A stretch of 13,694 nucleotides of DNA, from NCBI GenBank assembly GCA_036741695.1, contig DAINRU010000042.1, positions 1 to 13,694 on the forward strand. Reading direction: 5' to 3'. The position numbers and the translations under genes are program-made. The notes beneath the pieces were generated by a model. It was not told the DNA's origin. It saw only the letters and a list, made by a program, of their open reading frames with translations, and did not search any database. Each line of letters starts with the position of its first letter. The stretch's first letter is position 1. This document shows, piece after piece, positions 1-6,886 of the stretch. The stretch is from JAFANK01 sp036741695. GTDB taxonomy: Bacteria > Vulcanimicrobiota > Vulcanimicrobiia > Eremiobacterales > Eremiobacteraceae.

Positions 1-287
1 GGACGCTGGCACGTGCCGCTGGCCGGATCGGGGACGCACGCCGTCGGCACGCCATTGCGCATGGGGATGCCGTCCACCCCGGGATACGTGCCGAAATAGC
101 TGTCGAACGAGCGGTTTTCTTGCATGATGATGACGATGTGCTTGATCTTGTGGATCGGATCCGAAGCACTGGCAAGCACGAGGTTGTTCTGTGCGACCGT
201 GCCGGTCCGCGATCCGATGGTGCACACGAGCGCAGCGAGTGCTGCGGCGGCCATGCGAGGCCACAGGTGGGCGAAGCGCGTCATCAT
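1..287 (-). CDS. Secreted phosphoesterase (phospholipase C / acid phosphatase family), N-terminal part
   Basis: The reading frame begins at an ATG-ATG pair (287 or 284) and stays open to the left edge, so only about 95 N-terminal residues are present. Residues 1 to about 33 look like a signal peptide, with a basic start, a hydrophobic AAAALAALVCTI core and an Ala-Gln end. The segment IKHIVIIMQENRSFDSYFGT is the hallmark N-terminal block of the phosphoesterase family (Pfam PF04185), in which the Glu-Asn pair is at the metal-dependent active site; PGVDGIP follows as usual. Family members are exported phospholipases C or acid phosphatases that hydrolyse phosphate monoesters or diesters, and the substrate cannot be told from this part. 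The gene lies 90 bp downstream of the RDD gene on the same strand. AGAGG directly precedes the first ATG, so the second ATG is a plausible alternative start. Family assignment is firm; substrate is unknown. Confidence 0.88.
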   Translation of the reverse strand, partial: MMTRFAHLWPRMAAAALAALVCTIGSRTGTVAQNNLVLASASDPIHKIKHIVIIMQENRSFDSYFGTYPGVDGIPMRNGVPTACVPDPASGTCQR

Positions 288-293
288 CCTCTC

Positions 294-299
294 ATTATA
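294..299 (-). promoter_or_regulatory. Candidate -10 box of the phosphoesterase gene
   Basis: On the minus strand a perfect TATAAT lies six bases before the first ATG (287). If used, transcription would start at or next to the start codon, giving a leaderless or nearly leaderless mRNA. I see no convincing -35 box at 15-18 bp (that stretch is GC-rich). A small hairpin with CGGGC/GCCCG arms (301-315) overlaps the spacer. Seen in sequence; promoter activity is inference. Confidence 0.35.
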
Positions 300-377
300 T
301 CGGGCGGTTGGCCCGCAAGGCTTGAGAGCCGCGTGAGAATGCCAGCGATCAGGGGGACCTGCGTCACAGCGGGTTGC

Positions 378-1145
378 CTATGACTCACGGGTGGCGATCT
401 TCAGCAGCAGCTGGTCGTCCGGTAATGCGGCAAGTTCGGCACGCAGTTTCGGTCTCACGGCCGCGGCGATCTTGGCCGCCGCCTCGCGGGCCGCGTTCGG
501 ATCCAGACTCGTCCTACGCCCCACATAGTTGTCGACGAGCGCAAGCTCGTCGCGGCTAAGCCCGGCGAGCTCCGCGCTCAGGTCGGAACCGGTGTCGTTC
601 GCGTTGGGCCGCAGCCACTGCTTGGGATCGCGAACTTCGAACCCTCGGTCGCGCACGACAATCGTGCCGGCCGCGTAATCACCCAGGCGTTTGTTCTCCG
701 ATGAAGCCAGCATGCTGATGACCGAGACGAGGTAGAAGCCCACGAAGAGCTCGATCACGCGGACGAGATTGCGGATGGTCGAGCCCACGAGCTCGACGGG
801 ATAGCCTCCGTCGCGGACGACTCTGATGCCTAAGAGGCGCTTACCGGGCGTCTGCCCGTTCCACAGCTTCTCGAAGGCGATGAAATAGCCGAAGAACAGG
901 GTGAAGAACGAGAAGATGCCCACGGCCAACACGATGGAGAACGTCTCTTTGGCGCTCAGGTGCAGGGCGTTTGCGAGCGAGGCCGCGCGCGTGGTTCCCT
1001 CGGCGGCGATAATCAGGAGTGTGATCGCCGCGACGGCTTGGATGATCATGTCGATGCAGAGAGCCAAAAACCGGCTGCCCAGTCCGGCCAGCTCGTAGTA
1101 GAAGGCGATCGCCTCCGGTGTCCGCACGGTCACCGACCGTTCCAC
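378..1145 (-). CDS. RDD family integral membrane protein
   Basis: A 255-residue polytopic membrane protein with the RDD domain (Pfam PF06271). The defining Arg and Asp lie in the first membrane helix region (R25 and D32 in the RFLALCID segment). A second helix spans about 70-92 and ends with the GQTPGKRLLGIRVVRD signature (97-112). A third helix is near 131-147, followed by the typical NKRLGDYAAGTIVVRD close of the domain. The C-terminal 85 residues are soluble, charged and Ala-rich. The start is GTG at 1145, fixed by a strong GGAGGAGG six bases upstream. The gene is transcribed divergently from the SpoIIM-like gene; RDD and SpoIIM proteins commonly accompany MoxR/DUF58 clusters. Some RDD proteins have been linked to ion transport, but the role of this one is unknown. 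Confidence 0.9.
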   Translation of the reverse strand: MERSVTVRTPEAIAFYYELAGLGSRFLALCIDMIIQAVAAITLLIIAAEGTTRAASLANALHLSAKETFSIVLAVGIFSFFTLFFGYFIAFEKLWNGQTPGKRLLGIRVVRDGGYPVELVGSTIRNLVRVIELFVGFYLVSVISMLASSENKRLGDYAAGTIVVRDRGFEVRDPKQWLRPNANDTGSDLSAELAGLSRDELALVDNYVGRRTSLDPNAAREAAAKIAAAVRPKLRAELAALPDDQLLLKIATRES

Positions 1146-1151
1146 TACGAT

Positions 1152-1159
1152 CCTCCTCC
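1152..1159 (-). promoter_or_regulatory. Ribosome binding site that decides the GTG start of the RDD gene
   Basis: GGAGGAGG on the minus strand, six bases before GTG 1145. It is the best Shine-Dalgarno match in the window and supports the non-ATG start. Confidence 0.75.
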
Positions 1160-1257
1160 GTCACAAAGCTGCTACCTATACCATCGGAACCCTACCGGCC
1201 ACGCGCGAGGCGAGCGACAGCAAAGGCGGCCTCGCCATGGCGTGAGAAGTTGAACCC

Positions 1258-2232
1258 ATGCGGCAGGCCACCTTTGTCGAAAAGCGCCAAGCCGGTTGGC
1301 GGCGGCTCGAAGAGCTGCTCGATCGGGCTGAGCGATCGGGCCTGCGCACGCTCACGCCGGATGAGGTCGCCGAGGTGGGCACGCTCTACCGTTGGGTGAC
1401 CTCAGACCTGGCGTTTGCGACAGGCCGCAAGTACGACCCCACGCTGCAAGCGTTTCTCAACCGGCTGACGGCGCGCGCTCACGCGGTGGTCTACGCCGGT
1501 TCCTCCGAGGGCGGTTGGCAACGGGTGGTGCGCTTTTACACGAGCCTGTTTCCCCGCGAGGTCTGGAATTCGCGCTGGCCCATATTGCTCAGCGTCGCGT
1601 TCTTCTTGGGCCCGGCCGCGCTTGCGTACTATCTCATCCACGCGCAGCCGCTCAACGCGTACGTGCTCCTACCGCCATCGATGATCGAACCCATTCATAA
1701 AGGTCTGCATGCATCCAACTTTGAGACGAGCGAGGCCGCGCTTGGGTCGCCTGCGTTGGCCAGCGCCATCATGTGGAACAACATCGCCTTGGCGTTTGTG
1801 GTCTTCGCCGGGGGCATCACGCTCGGCATCGAGACGGTCAAGCATTTGGTCGAAAATGGTCTCATCCTCGGCGGCATGGCTGCCATGTACGTCGATGCGG
1901 GATTTGGCCGCGACTTCTGGGCTACGATCGCACCGCACGGTATCATCGAGCTGACCGCCGTGCAGATCGCAGGCGGCGCCGGCTTTCTCATCGCAGCCGC
2001 AATCCTCGCACCGGGAAGGTTGCGCCGGCGCGACGCCTTGAAGCGCAACGGGCGCAGGGCGGCAATTCTGATCCTCGGCGTCGCCTCGATGCTCGTGGTG
2101 GCAGGGACGATCGAAGGGTTCTTCTCGCCGCTCAAGACGCCGCAGGATGTACGCCTCATGGTCGGGGGGATCACGGCAGTCCTCATGCTGATCTATTTCG
2201 TGGTGCCAAATGTGGTGAGAAAACGGATCTAA
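1258..2232 (+). CDS. Stage II sporulation protein M (SpoIIM/DUF95) family membrane protein
   Basis: A 324-residue member of the SpoIIM-like family (Pfam PF01944). A soluble N-terminal part carries the usual FVEKRQAGW (6-14) and the YRWVTSDLAFA segment. Membrane helices lie at about 108-126, 172-192, 203-213, 232-250, 268-283 and 300-316. Family marks are the Asn pair NN at 174-175, AGGITLG (184-190), PHGIIELTAVQIAGGAG (226-242) and AGTIEGFFSP (282-291). In Bacillus, SpoIIM works with SpoIID and SpoIIP in septal peptidoglycan remodelling, but relatives in MoxR/RDD/DUF58 clusters are widespread in non-sporulating bacteria, so sporulation should not be inferred. The start is ATG 1258 with only a weak GAGAAG upstream. 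The gene is divergent from RDD (112 bp between starts) and convergent with DUF58. Its last codons and stop lie inside the palindromic repeat at 2221-2244. Confidence 0.92.
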   Translation: MRQATFVEKRQAGWRRLEELLDRAERSGLRTLTPDEVAEVGTLYRWVTSDLAFATGRKYDPTLQAFLNRLTARAHAVVYAGSSEGGWQRVVRFYTSLFPREVWNSRWPILLSVAFFLGPAALAYYLIHAQPLNAYVLLPPSMIEPIHKGLHASNFETSEAALGSPALASAIMWNNIALAFVVFAGGITLGIETVKHLVENGLILGGMAAMYVDAGFGRDFWATIAPHGIIELTAVQIAGGAGFLIAAAILAPGRLRRRDALKRNGRRAAILILGVASMLVVAGTIEGFFSPLKTPQDVRLMVGGITAVLMLIYFVVPNVVRKRI

Positions 2233-2244
2233 AGATCCGTTGCT
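2221..2244. repeat. Palindromic repeat, copy 1 (overlaps the end of the SpoIIM gene)
   Basis: Arms ACGGATC (2223-2229) and GATCCGT (2234-2240) enclose a TAAA loop, followed by TGCT and then TCAAAA. The last SpoIIM codons (Arg, Ile) are in the left arm and the stop codon TAA is in the loop. Compared with the copy at 10074-10097 the two differences are T to C in one arm and A to G in the other, at paired positions, so base pairing is kept. There is no T-run after the stem, so it is not a classic intrinsic terminator, though a role in ending the convergent transcripts is possible. Confidence 0.8.
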
Positions 2245-2256
2245 TCAAAAGTTAAC

Positions 2257-2280
2257 CAACTGACCTAAAGGTCCGTTGCT
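2257..2280. repeat. Palindromic repeat, copy 2 (between converging SpoIIM and DUF58 genes)
   Basis: Same element as copy 1, 36 bp further on and in the same orientation: a left arm ACTGACC with one mismatch, loop TAAA, right arm GGTCCGT, then TGCT and ACAAA. The mismatch (T opposite C) weakens this stem. An 8-bp palindrome AAACGTTT follows at 2283-2290. Copies 1 and 2 fill the whole 62-bp gap between the two converging genes. Confidence 0.75.
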
Positions 2281-2294
2281 ACAAACGTTTCTAT

Positions 2295-3644
2295 TTACAG
2301 CAAGCTCTTGGATTTGATCTCGACGTAGGCGTTGATGAGCGACACGGTCAGATCCTTGGCCGGCACGTCGATGACCACGATGCCGCGCTGCATGAGGATG
2401 GCCGCCGCCTTCTGGCGTTCCATCTTCAGTGTCGAGGCAACGCTGGCCGCATAGGCCTGCTCGCGCGTCTGGGGCTCGGCCTCGAGCGCCTGCTGCACCG
2501 CCTCGTCGTTCATCAAAACGCAGACCGCCAGGTGACGCGGCGTCAACAGCGCCAGATTGCTGAGCGTCGCCGCTGAGGCGACCGGATCGAACATGTCGGT
2601 GAAGAAGATCACGAGACTGCGTTTGGGCTGGCGCCGGCGTAAATAGGTGAACGCGCGGCCGTAATCGGCTTCCTCGAAACGCGGCTGCAGATCGTAGACC
2701 CGCTGCGTCATGCCGGCGCTATGCGCCGCACCCGAGCGCGGTGCGATGTGCTCTAAGATGTCGCCGGCGAAGGCGATGAGCCCGACCTTATCGTCGACGA
2801 GCGCGGCGATGTACGCGACCGAGAGCGCCGCCGTGATCGCGTAGTCGAACTTGCGCTGATCGCCGAGACGCGGCGTCATGAGCCGTCCGGCGTCGAGCGC
2901 GAGCATCACCGTCTGACTGCGCTCGATGTCATACTGGGCGACCATCAGTTTCGCACGCCGCGCGCTGGCCTTCCAATCGATCGAGCGGAACTCGTCATCG
3001 GGCGTCCATTCGCGCAAACTGTCGAACTCGCCACCCCCGCCGCGGCGGCGCAGCTTTCGAAAACCTGCCTCGACCAGACGGCCACGCCGGGCAAGCTCGC
3101 CATAGCGCTCGACCGCCGAGAGATCGGGATAGATGCGGATATCGGTCTCGGCATCGAGGCGCCAGCGTCGTACGAGCAAACCGATCGGATTGCACGCCGT
3201 CACGTAGAGCGTCTTCAAGGTGGCGGGGCCGCGCAAGCGCGGCATGACGGGCAGTTCGGCGACCTTGCGCATGCCCGCACCGACGACGCCCATGACGGGA
3301 GCCTCGGGCTGATCGATCGCATCGATCGGCGTGTCGACGATCGAGTAGTGCACGCTGACGCGGCTGCGGTTGGTGATCGCGTAGCGAAGATGGGCGGGTG
3401 AGCGCAGCGCGAGGTGCTCGACCGGCTCGCGCTCTACGTCAAGCGCGTTGCGCGCAGGTCCGAGCGCGATATCGGCGAGCAGCAGGCCTGCGACGATCGC
3501 GCTTGCCACGACGGCGAGCACGAGCGCCTCGCGGAAGAAGGTGCCGACCACCACGAGGACCCCGATGGCGACGAGCGACCACATGAAGCGCAGCGTGACC
3601 CAGGGAAACGCGGGTGTGAGACCCGCGACGCCGATGCGGGGCAT
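2295..3644 (-). CDS. DUF58 protein with degenerate von Willebrand A-like domain
   Basis: A 449-residue protein. Two membrane segments at about 21-37 and 41-59 anchor it; a beta-rich soluble part follows with the IYPDL motif (about 171-175). The DUF58 signature (Pfam PF01882) is at about 205-229: GEFDSLREWTPDDEFRSID, then WKASARR. The C-terminal half resembles a von Willebrand A fold, but the metal site that is normally DxSxS reads DAGRLM (251-256); an FFTDMFD strand end near 347-353 keeps the Thr-Asp. DUF58 proteins are usual partners of MoxR ATPases. The start is ATG 3644, one base after the MoxR stop, suggesting translational coupling. An upstream ATG at 3701 would add 19 residues inside MoxR and is less likely; ATG 3584, just before the first helix, is another option. 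Last gene of the five-gene operon. Confidence 0.9.
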   Translation of the reverse strand: MPRIGVAGLTPAFPWVTLRFMWSLVAIGVLVVVGTFFREALVLAVVASAIVAGLLLADIALGPARNALDVEREPVEHLALRSPAHLRYAITNRSRVSVHYSIVDTPIDAIDQPEAPVMGVVGAGMRKVAELPVMPRLRGPATLKTLYVTACNPIGLLVRRWRLDAETDIRIYPDLSAVERYGELARRGRLVEAGFRKLRRRGGGGEFDSLREWTPDDEFRSIDWKASARRAKLMVAQYDIERSQTVMLALDAGRLMTPRLGDQRKFDYAITAALSVAYIAALVDDKVGLIAFAGDILEHIAPRSGAAHSAGMTQRVYDLQPRFEEADYGRAFTYLRRRQPKRSLVIFFTDMFDPVASAATLSNLALLTPRHLAVCVLMNDEAVQQALEAEPQTREQAYAASVASTLKMERQKAAAILMQRGIVVIDVPAKDLTVSLINAYVEIKSKSLL

Positions 3645-3645
3645 G

Positions 3646-4629
3646 CTAGACAGGCGGTGGCTGCGGCTGTACCGCGTCTTTGGGCACGGGGACGGACTCA
3701 AGCACGCGCCGCAACACGACCTCGGCGGTGACGCCCTCGACTTCAGCCTCGGGTCGCACGATCAAGCGGTGTGCCAGCACGAACGGCGCGGCCGTTTTCA
3801 CATCATCCGGCGTCGCGAAGTCGCGCCCGTCCATCGCCGCGCCGGCCTGCGCGGCCACGAGCAGGTGAAGTCCGGCGCGCGGGCTGGCCCCGAGCCCGAG
3901 ATCGCCGGAGGAACGGGTGCGCGACACGATGTCGTAGACGTACTGCAAGAGGCCCGGCGATACATGGACTGCGCGCACCTCGCCGCGCGCGGCGGCGACC
4001 TCGTCGCCCGAAACGACGGCACCGATGCCCATACGATCCAAGTAGCGCGCATCGAAGCCGGCCGCTCCGCGGCCGAGCAGCTCGAGCTCTTGGGCGCTCG
4101 TTGGATAAATCGTGTTCGATTTCACCATGAAGCGGTCGATCTGCGCCTCGGGCAGCGGATAGGTCCCTTCGTATTCGATGGGGTTCTGCGTCGCGCAGAC
4201 CATGAACAGCGGCGGCAGCGGGAACGAGACGCCATCGATCGTGACTTGCCGTTCCTCCATGCCCTCGAGCAGTGCGGCCTGCGTCTTGGGCGGCGTCCGG
4301 TTGATCTCATCGGCGAGCAGCAGGTTGGTGAAGATCGGACCGCGCCGTGTCGTGAACTCGCCGCTGCGCGGGTTGAAGATGGTCGTGCCGACAACGTCGG
4401 AGGGCATGAGATCGGGGGTGAACTGGATGCGGCGGAAATCAGCGCCGAGCAACATCGCGAGCGCCCGTATGAGCAGCGTCTTGGCCGTGCCTGGCACGCC
4501 CTCGATGAGCGCGTGTCCTTCGCCGAACAGGGCGAGCAGCAGGGCGAAGATCGTGTCGTCTTGGCCGACGACGACCTTATGCAGATCGTCGCGCAGCCGA
4601 GCGGCGAGGCTGGATGTGCTGGAAGCCAT
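3646..4629 (-). CDS. MoxR-family AAA+ ATPase
   Basis: A 327-residue cytoplasmic ATPase. Walker A is GVPGTAKT (44-51), Walker B LLLADEINR (103-111), and sensor 1 is the ATQNP stretch (146-150), followed by EGTYPLPEAQIDRF, the MoxR hallmark with the arginine finger region. GASPRAG near the C-terminal lid supplies sensor 2. MoxR ATPases act as chaperone-like machines that mature or insert partners holding von Willebrand A domains; here the partner would be the adjacent DUF58 protein (inference). The start at ATG 4629 lies inside the end of the DUF4350 gene (53-bp overlap) with AAAGGA 11 bases upstream. The Pro/Gln tail at the C-terminus is not conserved in the family. It belongs to the MoxR-DUF58 type of arrangement. 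Confidence 0.95.
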   Translation of the reverse strand: MASSTSSLAARLRDDLHKVVVGQDDTIFALLLALFGEGHALIEGVPGTAKTLLIRALAMLLGADFRRIQFTPDLMPSDVVGTTIFNPRSGEFTTRRGPIFTNLLLADEINRTPPKTQAALLEGMEERQVTIDGVSFPLPPLFMVCATQNPIEYEGTYPLPEAQIDRFMVKSNTIYPTSAQELELLGRGAAGFDARYLDRMGIGAVVSGDEVAAARGEVRAVHVSPGLLQYVYDIVSRTRSSGDLGLGASPRAGLHLLVAAQAGAAMDGRDFATPDDVKTAAPFVLAHRLIVRPEAEVEGVTAEVVLRRVLESVPVPKDAVQPQPPPV

Positions 4630-5863
4630 CGAGACTGAGGTCCTTTCGTAGCGTGTGCGAGAGCTGGGCGGCCTGGATGAGTTCAGCCGGTGACGGATGC
4701 TCGTATCCGGTCAACCGCTCGAGAGTGATGAGGTCGTGTGCGCGGCGATCGCCGGCCTCGCTGCCGCGTAATCGCGTCGCGATGAGCGATGCCGGCGCCG
4801 AATCCGGCAACCCCACCGACCGGGCGGCCGCATGCAGTGCGATTTGCCCCAGATCGTGGATGGCCTTGCGCGCGGCACGGCCGCGGTCGAGCAGCATGGC
4901 CATCGAGGTGACATACTCCTCAGAGGTGCGCTCGGTGTTGTCCGGTAGTTTCGCGGCCTGGCCGAAGCGCCAGACCGCTCCGAGCAGCGCAAGCGCGAGC
5001 GCCGAGAAAATCACGCTGAGTCCCAAGCGCATCGGCCAGGGCGTGACCGACCACCACGTGTCGCCTGTCTGATAGCCGTGCGTCCACTCCTCGAATGCGA
5101 CCATGTCGCCAGGCGCCAGGCCGAATGCAGCGAGATTGTACGCGAGTCGCGCGTTGTCAGCTTTGGCGATCCGTCCGTTCTCGAACAAGGTCTCATCGGT
5201 GACGATGACGACGCTGCCTCTCCCGAGCGCATACCAGGCGACGACGGATCCTCTGTCATCGGCGAATAGCGGCGTCATCTCGGGATCGGCGTCGAAAGGG
5301 ATGCGCAGCCCGCTCGTCCCCGACAGCGTCGCGACGCCGTCGGTGAGCGGCGAAGGGACGATGGGGATGGCTGCGTCGCTCGACGTGCCGGATTGAGAGA
5401 CCAATGGGAGACGTAAGCTCCCGTGCGAGTGAAGGCCGAAAAGCTTGCGCAGGCGCTGCTTGGTCTCATCGTCTGTGGCGGTCGCTTGGTCGACCAGCCA
5501 TACGAGCCGGCCACCCGCGACCACCCAGTCGTGGAGCTTGACGAGGTCGCTTGTGGCATACTGGCCAGTCGGCAGTTGCTCCTTCGCGCGCAGTTGCGTA
5601 TCGAAGTCGTTGGTCGCGACGATGAGCGTCGCCACGGAATCGTTGAGATAAGCGGGCCGGCGCTCGTAGCGGGCGACGTGGATGCCCTCGCGCCGAAGCA
5701 GGTCGAACCAGGCGTGGTATCCACCACGCTGAAAATCGTAGCTCGAATACGACTCGACGGTCTCGACCGCGCGCCTGCGCATCTCGTAATTGGACCAACC
5801 GAGGAGCACGAACAATACGAGCGCCGCGCTCGCGATCACGACTTCGATGCGCAGCAAGCGCAT
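4577..5863 (-). CDS. DUF4350 membrane-anchored protein
   Basis: A 428-residue protein with an N-terminal membrane helix (about 8-22), a large extracytoplasmic part, a second helix (about 280-297) and a basic cytoplasmic tail. The opening YDFQRGGYHAWFDLLRREG (42-60) and the later GRGSVVIVTDETLFEN (214-229) with KADNARLAYNL (234-244) and FEEWTHGY (257-264) are the characteristic pattern of DUF4350 proteins, which have a glutamine-amidotransferase-like fold but no obvious catalytic residues. A standing partner of MoxR, DUF58 and DUF4129. The ATG start at 5863 follows the DUF4129 stop by 3 bp; the 3' end overlaps MoxR by 53 bp. Biochemical role unknown. Confidence 0.85.
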   Translation of the reverse strand: MRLLRIEVVIASAALVLFVLLGWSNYEMRRRAVETVESYSSYDFQRGGYHAWFDLLRREGIHVARYERRPAYLNDSVATLIVATNDFDTQLRAKEQLPTGQYATSDLVKLHDWVVAGGRLVWLVDQATATDDETKQRLRKLFGLHSHGSLRLPLVSQSGTSSDAAIPIVPSPLTDGVATLSGTSGLRIPFDADPEMTPLFADDRGSVVAWYALGRGSVVIVTDETLFENGRIAKADNARLAYNLAAFGLAPGDMVAFEEWTHGYQTGDTWWSVTPWPMRLGLSVIFSALALALLGAVWRFGQAAKLPDNTERTSEEYVTSMAMLLDRGRAARKAIHDLGQIALHAAARSVGLPDSAPASLIATRLRGSEAGDRRAHDLITLERLTGYEHPSPAELIQAAQLSHTLRKDLSLDGFQHIQPRRSAARRSA

Positions 5864-5866
5864 GTG

Positions 5867-6886
5867 TCAGCCGACCACGAGCGGGCGCAGCGAGCGATAC
5901 GCGGCATCGGTCGCCTGGAACTCATCTGCCGAGACCGGCCGCTCCGCAAATGCCGCCAGCACGAAGGCGCGCGCGATCTCGTCGAAGTAGGGAGCCGCGG
6001 CATCGACCGTGCGGCGCACGGCACGCCGATACTCTCCGGCGGTAAGCGACCCGTCGTAGGGCAGCTTGCCGGACCGGTCAAGCGCCGCCAGGCTCGCCTG
6101 GAAGAGCAGCGATACGGCTTGCGCATAGCGGCCATGGCTTGCGGCGGTCAGCCCGAGCTCGTATAAGACATCGGGATCGGCGCGTTGCAAAAGCGGCGTC
6201 CCTTCGTCGACGTCCACGCGTCTGCGCCGGCGCAGGTAGAACACGACCAGGAGGTAGACGAGGTAGGCGGCGAGACCGGCGACGAGGGCCACGTAGAGCG
6301 CCGCCACGATCTGGCCGATGACCGGCGTCGACATGGTGGCCCCGAAGACACGCTTGATGAGCTCCCCCAATAGCCTGCCTATATAATCAACGATTCGCTG
6401 AACGATACTCTCGTGCGCTGCCGGTACCGGCTTGGGAGGCCTGAGGTCGTAGGAATTTCCAGCCAAGATCGCGGCGACTGCCGGGCCCGGTTCTTGCGCG
6501 GGTGAATGGCCAGCTCCTGACTGCGCTGCGCGCCGCAGCGATGCGGCGATGTCGCTCAGGCTTTGCGCCCGAGCATTGGCCGATGTCTGAGCGCCGACGC
6601 GCTTCATCTGTGCCTGGAGCCAGCGATCGAGCGAAAGGCCGGATGAAATCGGCATTTCGAGCGGTGCAGGCGGCAGCGCTGTGCGCGGCACGGGGCCGAG
6701 GTGCTTCGGGGTCGCGCGCGCTGTCACTGCTGCCGCATCGAGCTGGTCCGCGGTGCGCTCGAGCGCCTGGTCGAAGGAGGCTATTGTGTGCACGCTCGTT
6801 TGATCTGCACTCGCCCCAACGTCGAGGGGCCGGACGAGCAACGCTAAGGCGAAAAGCGCGTACGCGGCGCCACGCCTGAAGGTCAT
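5867..6886 (-). CDS. DUF4129 exported/membrane protein
   Basis: 339 residues. Signal peptide or anchor at 1-25 (hydrophobic YALFALALLV core, Ala-Ser-Ala end). An Ala-rich, probably helical extracytoplasmic region covers about 35-180, one strong membrane helix is at about 190-217 followed by an RRRRR stop-transfer, and a cytoplasmic C-terminal domain carries GRYAQAVSLLFQASLAAL (252-269) and LTAGEYRRAVRR (281-292) leading to RPVSADEF (316-323), the core of DUF4129. In larger relatives this domain is fused to transglutaminase-like proteins; here it stands alone. ATG overlaps the stop of the upstream membrane-protein gene in an ATGA. Function unknown; context places it in the MoxR envelope cluster. 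Confidence 0.85.
   Translation of the reverse strand: MTFRRGAAYALFALALLVRPLDVGASADQTSVHTIASFDQALERTADQLDAAAVTARATPKHLGPVPRTALPPAPLEMPISSGLSLDRWLQAQMKRVGAQTSANARAQSLSDIAASLRRAAQSGAGHSPAQEPGPAVAAILAGNSYDLRPPKPVPAAHESIVQRIVDYIGRLLGELIKRVFGATMSTPVIGQIVAALYVALVAGLAAYLVYLLVVFYLRRRRRVDVDEGTPLLQRADPDVLYELGLTAASHGRYAQAVSLLFQASLAALDRSGKLPYDGSLTAGEYRRAVRRTVDAAAPYFDEIARAFVLAAFAERPVSADEFQATDAAYRSLRPLVVG

Noticed and set aside
1258..2232. Evidence that the organism sporulates
   Set aside because: SpoIIM-like proteins of MoxR/RDD clusters occur widely in non-sporulating bacteria and no other sporulation gene is in the window.
2224..2240. Intrinsic terminator at the end of the SpoIIM gene
   Set aside because: The stem is good but is followed by TGCTTC and not a T-run, and the same element also occurs within a coding region, so it is described as a repeat.
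3448..4638. A 396-codon open frame on the plus strand opposite DUF58 and MoxR
   Set aside because: It is antisense to two clearly recognised genes, has no family features and is rich in Arg/Glu/His as expected for the mirror of GC-rich codons.
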